Shown here: in pieces, positions 18,545 to 28,200 of the stretch
Position numbering within the stretch: the first letter of the stretch is position 1
Layout of the letters: every line of letters begins with the position of its first letter
Origin: Paraspadella gotoi
Lineage: Eukaryota > Chaetognatha
Assembly (NCBI GenBank): GCA_051294375.1
Contig: CM119264.1
Span: 1,641,662-1,705,661, forward strand
DNA length: 64,000 bases
Direction: 5' to 3'
Made by a program: the position numbers and the translations under genes
Notes under the pieces: model-generated
Told to the model about the DNA's origin: nothing
Database searches by the model: none
What the model saw: the letters and a program-made list of their open reading frames with translations, nothing else

Positions 18545-18770
18545 GACTAAAATGCATTTTTAGTCGCATCTGATTATCAGCAGATTCCGACTCTATAATC
18601 CACTTTGTCAGTCAGTCGGTCCCCCCCTAAATCTTGTCGGGAATTTACTTAAATCATGTCAGAACATCCAATTATAATAAATTAAGCAAAATAAAAACGA
18701 TGTCCGTTGGATAGATAATTTAAAATGAAATTTTGTGTGTGGGTAGGAAAGTATGTGATTAAGCTGGATA
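18545..18770 (-). mobile_element. MITE-like element, family 2
   Basis: Begins GCAGATTCCGACTCTATAATCC, then TTTGTCAGTCAGTCGGTCC, CTTGTCGGGAATTTACTTAA, ATCATGTCAGAACATCC and a diverged TTTTGTGTGTGGGTA end. This is the order of family 2 read in reverse. Confidence 0.55.
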
Positions 18771-18884
18771 TAAAGTTTTGATGGAATCGTAGGAGTGGAA
18801 AAGAGTTCAAATTAGAAAACCAAAAGACACATTTATTTGAATTTTTTAAAGTTTCTTTTTCTGAATGATTGATTGATAGATTGA

Positions 18885-19235
18885 ATGATTGACCAAATTA
18901 TGCCAGTTGACCAAATTATTCAAGTGACCAAATTATGCCAGTTGACAAAATTATGCCAGTTGACCAAATTATGCCAGTTGACTAAATTACGTCAGTTGAC
19001 CAATTATGCCTGTTGACCAAATTATGCCTTTTGACCAAATTATGCCTGTTGACCAAATTATGCCTGTTGACCAAATTTTGCCAGTTGACCAAATAAAGCA
19101 AGTTGAATAAATTAAGCAACTTGACCAAATTATGCAAGTTGACCAAATTATGAAAATTGACCAAATTATGAAAATTGACCAAATTATGCAAAATTACCAA
19201 ATTATGAAAGTTGACTAAATTATGCAAGTTGGTAT
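18885..19235. repeat. 18-bp minisatellite
   Basis: Roughly eighteen copies of GTTGACCAAATTATGCCA with point changes. The minus-strand frame gives a repetitive HNLVN peptide with no gene context. Confidence 0.9.
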
Positions 19236-19369
19236 TGGCGCAGTTACTGGTAATGATTGATAAATCAATTGATTTAATGATTTTTTCATAGATTTATTAA
19301 GAAGTCTGTTATGATTTTTTATGTTACTTCTTATGATCTGTAAAGATCACAAATTAAAAGTCGGAAAAC

Positions 19370-19460
19370 ATTACCGTGATTTATCATCGGATTAGCTTAT
19401 TACCGCTTAATTATCGTAGGCAGATCCGTCATTGTTTGCTCAAACTTTTTTCTCTGACTT
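19370..19460 (-). mobile_element. fragment of MITE-like family 2
   Basis: TTACCGCTTAATTATCGTAGG, CAGATCCGTCATTGTTTGCTC and the following TTTTTTCTCTGAC line up with the end of the 44.7-44.9 kb copy. Confidence 0.5.
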
Positions 19461-19479
19461 CAGTTTTTCTCTTTTATTG

Positions 19480-20089
19480 TTCTTTTTTTCTTCTTTTTTC
19501 TTTCTTTCCTTTTATTTTTTTATTTTTATCTCCCTTTTTTTCCTTCTATTTAAATGTCCCATTTTTGCTTTTATTTCCACTTCCTTTTTTCTTGCTTTAT
19601 TTTCCACTTCCTTTTTTCTTTCCTTTATTTTCCACTTTCTTTTTTCTTTCCTTTGTTGTTCTCATTCCTTTTTTCTTTCCTTTATTCTCGATGTCCTTTT
19701 CTTTTCTTTTGCCATCGATTCTCGCTGCATTGAATGACGACAACAACAACAACAACAAAAAGTCTTATTCCCTGGGGCGTCGCTCGAAAAAGAGGAAACC
19801 GAAGACCGTAACGCGTCCGATGTCACGGAATTTTAGGGAGTGACGTGTCACGCGACGTGGCGGAACGACGTGTCACGAAAATAGAAAGAGTGGCATGTCA
19901 TGTAATAAGGAAGAGTGACATCTCATATAATAAGGAAGAGTGACATGTAAAGAAATGCCCGTTGCATTTCATGTAAGCTGAGTGACATTACATGAGACAA
20001 ATTGTTATCTGTTTCGTCGATTTAACAAATATATGTACAATACTGACGTAAAATGTATAAAAATTTAAAGGGTTCTACAATTTTATTTT
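19480..20089. other. pyrimidine-rich tract and GAGTGACATGTCAT repeats
   Basis: TTTCTTTCC-type low complexity to 19735 is followed by (CAA)n, a Lys/Arg-rich open stretch without splice context, and four copies of a GGAAGAGTGACATGTCATrTAATAA unit (19880-19950). A 209-base gap starts at 20090. Confidence 0.55.
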
Positions 20090-20689
20090 NNNNNNNNNNN
20101 NNNNNNNNNNNNNNNNNNNNNNNNNNNNNNNNNNNNNNNNNNNNNNNNNNNNNNNNNNNNNNNNNNNNNNNNNNNNNNNNNNNNNNNNNNNNNNNNNNNN
20201 NNNNNNNNNNNNNNNNNNNNNNNNNNNNNNNNNNNNNNNNNNNNNNNNNNNNNNNNNNNNNNNNNNNNNNNNNNNNNNNNNNNNNNNNNNNNNNNNNNTA
20301 CCGGAAGCGAAGACAATGACGGATACAGCGAGAACCGGTTAAACCCAAGTCGAGAAAGGGGAGAAAGGATATTGTGAGCGAAAGAGTAGGAGTACAGTGA
20401 AGGAGTATTTTCCCAGAGAAAAACCTGTGGTGTAATCTAAAGAACAGTGAACCGAAAGAAAAAAAATATGGAAATATCGATTTTGAGAAAGACAACGAGA
20501 TATTCAAGGGGCGAAGAATTTTTTTTTCACAAGGTTCCTTAGTGAGCTGTTTTGTGATGGATGATTTCACAATATTTTATAAATTTTAGCTACTTATATT
20601 TTGTTTTTAGAGCGGAGTACAATGAAGTAGAAAATCAAATTTAATACTCAAGGCTCTTATCCATTCTTTGAAATATTACACCACTGCAT

Positions 20690-20838
20690 TGATAGGGAAG
20701 CCAGGTACTCTGAGAGTGAATAAACGAGACAGTGAGAAAGTCTTGGTTAAAAGCTGATTTGTAATTAATCTTGAAAGAGTGATGGAGGCCTTGAACCACC
20801 AAAGCTTGTCCAAAGTCAGGGGCAAGATTACTTGTTTA
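20690..20838. mobile_element. SINE-like repeat with AAAGCCTGTCCAAAG body
   Basis: GATAGGGAAGCCAGGTACTCTG and GTGAATAAACGAGACAGTGAG are the reverse complement of segments at 39.1, 51.5 and 57.7 kb. They are followed by GGAGGCCTTGAACCACCAAAG and TTGTCCAAAGTCAGGGGCAAG, repeated at 39.8 and 42.5 kb. This copy joins both parts and so defines the composite element. Confidence 0.6.
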
Positions 20839-21790
20839 TGAAACGTCAAATTACCGAAAATATATTTTTACTCGTTTTCTATTTTCTTATTTACTTGCAT
20901 ATTGTTGCATATGTATTGTTTTTAAAGTATTGATACGAATATCTTTGAAATTCCTAGACAAGAAATAAAGAAAAGTTATTTGGAACATTAACACGGTTAC
21001 TGAGACAGTAAAAAAAAAACAGAAATAACCCATTTTTAAAACACAAAAAAATGAAAAATATAATGCTTCAACTACAACGTTAAAAAATTTTGAACCAAGC
21101 AAGTTTTTTTTTAATTTGATTTTAAAGTTTTGTTGAAGAGGCTNNNNNNNNNNNNNNNNNNNNNNNNNNNNNNNNNNNNNNNNNNNNNNNNNNNNNNNNN
21201 NNNNNNNNNNNNNNNNNNNNNNNNNNNNNNNNNNNNNNNNNNNNNNNNNNNNNNNNNNNNNNNNNNNNNNNNNNNNNNNNNNNNNNNNNNNNNNNNNNNN
21301 NNNNNNNNNNNNNNNNNNNNNNNNNNNNNNNNNNNNNNNNNNNNNNNNNNNNNNNNNNNNNNNNNNNNNNNNNNNNNNNNNNNNNNNNNNNNNNNNNNNA
21401 CAGCTTTAATCCATCTGTGGTGATAGGACCACCAGATTGTGATAATTTTTTAAACAAAATACTAATAGGAAATTATCAACGACGTTTTCATTATTTATCA
21501 AATTTTATTTTGAGAGCTTTAATTTGAACCCATTCAAGTTATTAATAAATATAACTCAATTTATTACAAAAATAATAACAATATGGTAATTATCACGTGA
21601 AAGACATATTCATTACTTATTTAGTAAAAAAACTATAGAAATGTAACATATTATTGCTTAGCTTTAAAATAAACCTAATTTTAAATTTTTCTTCGAATGT
21701 CTTTCTACTATGAAATTCTATGAAAAAGTATGTATAAATTTGTTACATTTTAAATATATAATTTAATAAATAATTTAACATAGATGGCTT
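20839..21790. other. AT-rich stretch with a gap and a SINE fragment
   Basis: 256 N at 21144-21399. Right after the gap, 21400-21437 reads ACAGCTTTAATCCATCTGTGG, then TGATAGGACCACCAG. This is the reverse complement of the start of the SINE at 59.37 kb, so the gap probably hides the rest of that element. No gene is seen. Confidence 0.5.
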
Positions 21791-22068
21791 ATGTCTGTTT
21801 TCGTTTACGGCTTAAGGGAACCGTGTAAATGTTTTGAGATTCTGAAACTTTTAACTCTTAAGTTAAAAGAAAAAAAAGACAAAATACCAAAAAAAAATGA
21901 GTGGATTACTTTTTCTTTCATTGAGTCGCGAGGAATTTGCAACGAATGCAATGGCAGCAATGGCTGTGACGACAACGGAGGCAATAAAAGCAGATGGAAG
22001 CGTTTGGGGGCGACAAGGGCGGATTGTCGGCGGAAAAATGAATACAACAAAAAAGGTCACGGCATTCG

Positions 22069-22071
<3 letters not shown>

Positions 22072-22138
<67 letters not shown>

Positions 22139-22350
22139 CGAGTTAGAGAGAGAGAAAGATTNNNNNNNNNNNNNNNNNNNNNNNNNNNNNNNNNNNNNNN
22201 NNNNNNNNNNNNNNNNNNNNNNNNNNNNNNNNNNNNNNNNNNNNNNNNNNNNNNNNNNNNNNNNNNNNNNNNNNNNNNNNNNNNNNNNNNNNNNNNNNNN
22301 NNNNNNNNNNNNNNNNNNNNNNNNNNNNNNNNNNNNNNNGAGAGAGAGTG
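22072..22350. repeat. (GA)n array with assembly gap
   Basis: GA repeats on both sides of 178 N (22162-22339). Confidence 0.85.
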
Positions 22351-22779
22351 AAAAGATAATGAACTCATTAACCTTGATGTTATCGTCAGATGCGTGACAA
22401 ACTTTCTCTTCAAAAGATGAATTTCATTCAAAGAAGAAAAATTTTCGAAAGAAAAAAATCGCGGGAGAAAAAAAAAGAATTTTTCCGCGAAAAAAAAGCG
22501 GGAAAAATCTTGGACGAGACTCGAGTTGTGCAAAATATAAACTTTAAAAGCATAACAAATACGAAATGTACTAAAATAGGGAAAATATAACTTGTCAAAA
22601 TAAATTAAATTATAAAAATTCTAATGAGTTAATAACAAGATTCTTACAAAAAAAAGACTTCCAAGATGTAAATAAGGTTCGATTAAAAAAAAGAAAGAAA
22701 AATAAAAAAAAGAAAATAATTTTCTTTTCATAAAAACGAAAAAATTTTCCGCCTTCCTTCGTCGGATAACAGGTGGCGT

Positions 22780-23195
22780 GATTAAAACGTGCTTTCCTCA
22801 AAATTGTGCCAAGGTTCACCATGCTTGCCTCCTTAAAACGTTCTTTCCTCAAATTTGTGCCAAGGTTCATCATGCTTGCCTCCTTAAAACGTGCTTTCCT
22901 CAAAATTGTGCCAAGGTTCACCATGCTTGCCTCTTTAAAACGTGCTTTCCTCAAAATTGTGCCAAAGGTTCACCATGCTTGCCTCCTTAAAACGTGCTTT
23001 CTCAAAATTGTGCCAAGGTTCATCATGCTTGCCTGGCTTAAAACGTGCTTTCCTCAAAATTGTGCCAAGGGTTCATCATGCTTGCTCTTTATAACGTGCT
23101 TTCCTCAAATTGTGCCAAGGTTCACCAGCTTGCCTCCTTTAAAACGTGCTTTCCTCAAAATTGTGCCAAGGTTCACCATGCTTGTCTCCTGTCTA
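22780..23195. repeat. 51-52-bp minisatellite, eight copies
   Basis: Unit: AAAACGTGCTTTCCTCAAAA, then TTGTGCCAAGGTTCACCATG, then CTTGCCTCCTT. Copies of 51 bases keep a plus-strand frame open (RFTMLASLKRAFLKIVP per unit) for 235 codons, but copies of 50 and 52 bases interrupt the phase. There is no gene context, so I treat it as a non-coding satellite. Confidence 0.85.
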
Positions 23196-23768
23196 GATTG
23201 TCGCCTCTGGGAAATTAAAAATCCGCACAGCAGTGTGTGCCGCTGTGTGGCTTCGCGCATACTAAGTGTAACACCCCCAATCAAAGCTTATACTTATATT
23301 TCTATAACACAATTAGTAACGCTTCTTGCCACGATTTTGCCACGTTGCCTTTGCAACGAAGTCTTGCAACGGTCCGTGTCAGTCAACCTCGTTTCATCAG
23401 GTGGTCGATCTCATATTTTCCGTCATGACCTAATTTTTATTCATTTAATTTTTTTCTCTTGCGATTTATTAAAAAAAAAAAAGTTGTTTAGAAATTCAAA
23501 ATATTTTTTTTAAACCAAGATTTTCTTTGTCGGTTTTATTTTTTTTCTTGTATGGTTTTTTTAATTTTATTAAAACTGTTTTACTTTTAGTCTAATAATT
23601 TGTTATAAAAGAGAAAAATGTTTAATTTTTGAAGACGAAGATTTTGTTTGCTTTCGAATTTTATTATTTGGAGAGCGTTCTACGAAATTAGCACATTTCG
23701 AAGTTGTTTTTATATAAAAAATACTTTTTGTTTAATTTGTAACAAAACAAAAACGGTAATTTCAATGT
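23196..23768. other. unique AT-rich stretch, no gene seen
   Basis: Short unique sequence with CACG/GCAACG-rich words at 23310-23400 and AT-rich sequence after. No exon can be supported. Confidence 0.45.
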
Positions 23769-24011
23769 GTTGCGCCGCAGTGACTTTATTTTCACGTGTA
23801 TTATCTTTTATTCTTTATAGTTTTAGGAGTTACTGAAGGCGGAGCTAGCAGTCCCTTAGATTTGAGTTTTTTTTCTGTCTTAACAAATGAGCCACCAACT
23901 ATAGACAAATTATAAGCATTTTTAACGTAAGTGGGACAGACCGACTGACAGACATACCGACCGACGGATTGACCAACCGACAGACCGACCGCGAGTACTC
24001 GCGGCGCAACT
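23769..24011 (+). mobile_element. MITE-like element, family 1, best full copy
   Basis: Starts GTTGCGCCGCAGTGAC and ends CGCGAGTACTCGCGGCGCAACT, 243 bases. The right end alone is almost a self-complementary hairpin (CCGCGAGTACTCGCGG). The inside carries ACAGACCGACTGACAGACAT and similar tetranucleotides. I use it as the family reference. Confidence 0.7.
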
Positions 24012-24284
24012 AAAAACAAGTCCCTTTTGTTGTTGTTTGTTTCAAAAACGAAATAATGGCGTTTTTCTCGCGAGGAGCGAAAAAAAGAGAGAAAAAAACA
24101 GAGAGGGAGAGATAGAATAAAAGAAAGAAATGAAAAATTAAAGAAAAAAAGAAAGAAAGAAAGAAAGAAAGAACCGTTTTTAATTACAATTAAAATTCCC
24201 ACTTTCGAAAAATAACAATAATAAATTGTATAAAAAAATGTAAAAACGACCCCAGAGTAAATAAAGGAAAATAAAAGGAAAGAA

Positions 24285-24289
24285 AATTA

Positions 24290-24326
<37 letters not shown>

Positions 24327-24494
24327 TCTCATCATCGAAGAAAAAACAATCCCGAGATTTAAAAAAAAAACGATACAAAAGCGAAAAAAAACAGAAAAAA
24401 AAACAGGAAAAAAAACAAGACAATTCGTCGTCGTATGAGTTTCGCGAGGATTTAAAGACTTTTTCCTCCCGAGTTTTTCGACCGAAAATCGGGA

Positions 24495-24532
<38 letters not shown>

Positions 24533-24640
24533 AAACGGACGACGACAACCGGGAAAGAGGAAAGAGACGAGAGGACGAGGAGAAAAGTCGACGCAAAAAC
24601 GACGACGACGATGACGAGACGACGATGAATGACGACGAAG
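24285..24640. repeat. (CGT)n and (ACG)n trinucleotide arrays
   Basis: CGT at 24287-24327 and ACG at 24497-24535, oriented head to head and separated by 170 bases of A-rich DNA, followed by more GACGACGATGACG. The two arrays are complementary and could pair as a large hairpin. Confidence 0.85.
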
Positions 24641-24731
24641 CTAAAGATGGTCTTTGAACTTGGTTATGGTTTTGTCCTGGGAAATGAATAGAGGAAGGAA
24701 CGGGGAGGCGTGGGAGGGTTTATAGTGATGG

Positions 24732-24734
<3 letters not shown>

Positions 24735-24777
<43 letters not shown>

Positions 24778-25060
24778 GGATAAAAGGATGGATTACTGAA
24801 TGTATTGATAGAAAATTAGATGGATAGGCGAATAGATGGAAGGATGGAATAATAGACGAACAGACAGTTGGATGGGTGGACGGATCGATAGATGATTGAA
24901 AGGCACCTTAAGTACGTATATGAATGAATGAATGAAAGAATGAATGAATGAATGAATGAATGAATGAATGAATGAATGAATGAATCAATGAATGAATCAA
25001 TTAATGAATGAATGAATGAATGAATGAATGAATGAATTCAAGAACGAAGTTTTTCATGAG
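24735..25060. repeat. (GA)n then (GAAT)n microsatellites
   Basis: GA at 24735-24773, GGATGGATA-like repeats to 24895, and GAAT tetranucleotide at 24923-25035. Confidence 0.9.
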
Positions 25061-25229
25061 TAAATGAATGGATGGATACATGAATGAGGAATATTTTTAG
25101 ACAAGAATGATGAAAAGAGGGAGTGAAAAAAAGAAAAGAAAAAAAAAGATGAAAGGAAAAGAAAAAATAAAAAATAAAGAGAGAGAAAAACACAAGATAA
25201 GAAAAAGAAAAAAAGAAAGATAAAAGTTT

Positions 25230-26365
25230 TTGAATCAAAGTCAAGAAGGAAAGGAAAGAGGAGGAAGAGGTTTGGAGAAAAAGAAGGAGGAAAGAAAAGA
25301 TAATTTTAGAGTAAAAAAGGAGGAAAGAGAAGAGCAAGGAAAGAATTTCAGAGAAAAGAAGGTAAGGAAAGGAGGAAAGAGAAGAGAAAGGAAAGAATTT
25401 CATAGAAAAGAAGGAAAAGAAAGGAAGAAAGAGAAGAGAAAGGAAAAAATTTCAAAGAAAAGAAGGAAAAGAAAACAGGAAAGACAAGAGAAAGGAAAAA
25501 ATTTCAGAGAAAAGAAGAAAAGATAATGAGGAAAGAGAAGAGAAAGGAAAGAATTTCAAAGAAAAGAAGGTAAGGAAAGGAGGAAAGAGAAAAGAAAATA
25601 AAGAAATTCAGAAAAAAGAAGAAAAGGAAAGGAGGAAAGAGAAGATAAAAGTAAGAATTTCAGAGAAAAGAAGGTAAGGAAAGGAGGAAAGAGAAGAGAA
25701 AGGAAAGAATTTCAAAGAAAAGAAGATAAGGAAAGGAGGAAAGAGAAGAGAAAGGAAAGAATTTCATAGAAAAGAAGGAAAGGAAAGGAGGAAAGAGAAG
25801 AGAAAAGAAAAAATTCAGAGAAAAGAAGAAAAGGAAAGGAGGAAAGAGAAGAAAAAGGAAAGAATTTCAGAGAAAAGAAGGTAAGGAAAGGAGGAAAGAG
25901 AAAAGAAAGGAAAGAAATTCAGAGAAAAGAAGAAAAAGAAAGGAGGAAAGAGAAGAGAAAGGAAAGAATTTCAGAGAAAAGAAGGTAAGGAAAGGAGGAA
26001 AAAGAAAAGAAAGGAAAGAAATTCTGGGAAAAGAAAAATAAGAAAGGAGGAAAGAGAAGAGAAAGGAAAGAATTTCAGAGAAAAGAAGGTAAGGAAAGGA
26101 GGAGAAAGAAAAGAAAGGAAAGAAATTCTGAGAAAAGAAGAATAAGAAAGGAGGAAAGAGAAGAGAAAGGAAAGAATTTCAGAGAAAAGAAGGTAAGGAA
26201 AGGAGGAAAGAGAAAAGAAAGGAAAGAAATTAAGAGAAAAGAAGAAAAAGAAAGGAGGAAAGAGAAGATAAAGGAAAGGGAGGAGTAAAGAAAAGAAAAG
26301 ATTTCAATAAAAGAGTGAAATAAGGAAAGAAAAAAAGAAAATAATTTCAGAGAAAAAAGGAGGAA
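25230..26365. repeat. 1.1-kb nearly pure purine minisatellite
   Basis: About twenty copies of a 45-55 base unit built from AAGAGAAAGGAAAGAATTTC, AGAGAAAAGAAGGTAAGGAAA and GGAGGAAAG. Apart from the ATTTC in each unit and a few T bases the plus strand is all A/G, giving over a kilobase of strand-asymmetric DNA. Confidence 0.9.
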
Positions 26366-26369
26366 AGGA

Positions 26370-27675
26370 TATAGAAGTTCCAAAAAGTCCGAATTCTTTT
26401 TAACTTGATGATAACAAATTTAAACAGAATAAAATATAGGTACAAACAATTTACAAAAAAATAAACTCTAGTGTCAATTTAATAAAAAACAAATAGAAGA
26501 TTAAAAATTTACATAATATTAATAAGCTCAATCTGAATTGGCTCAAAAAGAATTTCCCCAATCTAATTCAAGTCTCAATCTCAGGTTCGGTTTTTGCAGG
26601 AACGCGCCATTGAAGAAAAGTCGTCAAATGAAACGCATATATATATTGCTTGCTTGCTTGCTTGCTTTCTTGCTTTCTTTCATTCTTTCTTTCTTTTTTT
26701 CTTTTTTTCTTTCTTTCTTTTCCTATTTTATGTTTCTTTCTTCTCATGCTTTTATCTCCGTCATCTATTTGTCATTATAAGTTTCTGTGAATTTTTCCGA
26801 TGTCTTTTGTTTTTTTTTGAAAAAAATCCATGAGGTTGGATTGGAGCGAACCTACAGTCGATCTATAGCGGAAATAGAACAAGTGAACACAACGAAGATC
26901 ACTAATTATAACTTACGGGCTTCAATTAATTCATTACACACGTCCGATTATGAATCTAAACAATTTTTAGTAAGGTTTTGTCTACAAATTTAAATATTAA
27001 ATGATCTTTCTCAACTATTAAAATTCTTGTAAAGCAGTGTTGACGGTTGTAAAATGTAAGTAGAGCTACTTTGGTCATTCTTGGGTCAAAAACCCTAAAA
27101 ATACAAACGACGTAAAATATTCGAAATCAAAAAAATATTTGTAGATTTTGTTTGTTTGCAGAAATTATATATATTTCAGTATCTTTGCATTGAAAGTTGC
27201 TGATACAAGATATTCGAACGAATCATAAATAAATAAATAAAAATTCGTTGTAATAAATTTCAATTATTGCATCGTGATGTGACGAGGGGATAGTAAAGCG
27301 GGTGAATAAATTTCAAAGGGGAACAAATAAGACGAGAATTTAATTAAGATCACATCACGTGACAAATCTATTAAAATCAAAAGCTCATTCGAGTAAAAAC
27401 AGCAAAACAGTGAAAGGGAATTACAATCGCAAAAAAACCATTTAAAGTAAAAAAAATGTAATAATTAATAATAAAAAACAAAACAATATCCAATGGAAAA
27501 GAAAAATTTCATCGTATTTCACAATTCTCTTTTTTTGGTTAAAGGGAATAGTTTTGAACAAACAAAGCGAGTCGAACATTTTGTTCCGAATAAAACGACC
27601 CTCATCAATTAATGTCAGAAAATATCAAGATCCTTAATCACAATAAAAGAGTTTTTTATCCTACTCTCCAAAATT
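26370..27675. other. AT-rich stretch, one weak exon candidate
   Basis: Contains (GCTT)n/(CTTT)n at 26650-26735 and AT-rich DNA. A plus-strand frame around 26835-26970 (ERTYSRSIAEIEQVN) ends at a GTAAGG donor, but I see no clean acceptor and no family match. Otherwise nothing is supported. Confidence 0.3.
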
Positions 27676-27679
27676 GGCT

Positions 27680-28075
27680 TTTCCTTCTTTCCGCCTTTAA
27701 CGAACTGACCTCATTCTTCCCGCCTTTAACGAAATGCTCTCTCTCCCTTCCCGCCTTTTACGAACCACCCTCTCCTCATTCCCGCCTTTAACGAACTCTT
27801 CTCATCCTTCATCCCTTTAACGAACTGCCCTCTCTTTTTTCCGCCTTAAACGAACGGCCCTATCATCCTTCCCGCTTTTAACAAACTGCCCTCTCCTCCT
27901 CGCATTTAACAAACTGCCCTCTCCTCTTTAACGCCTTTACCAAACTGCCCTGTCATCTTTTCCGCCTTTAAAAAACTGCCCTATCCTCTTTCCCGCCTTC
28001 AACGAACTGCCCTCTCATCCTTTCCCGGCTTTAACGAACTTCCCTCTCCTCTTTCCCGCTTTTAACGAAGGTCTT
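27680..28075. repeat. 31-bp minisatellite downstream of the FAXDC2-like gene
   Basis: About twelve copies of CCCGCCTTTAACGAACTGCC, then CTCTCCTCTTT. The last copy overlaps the final coding exon at 28031-28070. The C-terminal residues (KSGKEEREVR) are therefore encoded by a repeat unit. Confidence 0.85.
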
Positions 28076-28200
28076 CTTATCGTCCGGAAATTGCGAAGAA
28101 ATCGGCGTCAGGCTAAAGAACATCACGTGACGATTGTAGGCTTTGCTTCGCCTGAAGAGAGAGTCGGTTCCATGTAGACGGTCAAGGATGCCGAGCACAC
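28031..28200 (-). CDS. FAXDC2: FAXDC2-like exon 7 (C terminus)
   Basis: Acceptor CCCACAG at 28201. Encodes VLGILDRLHGTD, then a KAYNRHV segment, LTPISSQFPD and a short charged tail ending at the stop at 28031. The GxLDRLHGTD block follows the third histidine box in the family. Confidence 0.88.

Noticed and set aside
18885-19235. CRISPR-like array of 18-bp units
   Set aside because: Units are contiguous without spacers; an ordinary minisatellite in a eukaryotic genome.
22806-23513. 235-codon plus-strand frame with a 17-residue repeat (RFTMLASLKRAFLKIVP)
   Set aside because: The 51-bp unit is a multiple of three by chance in some copies, but copies of 50 and 52 bp break the phase, and there is no gene context.
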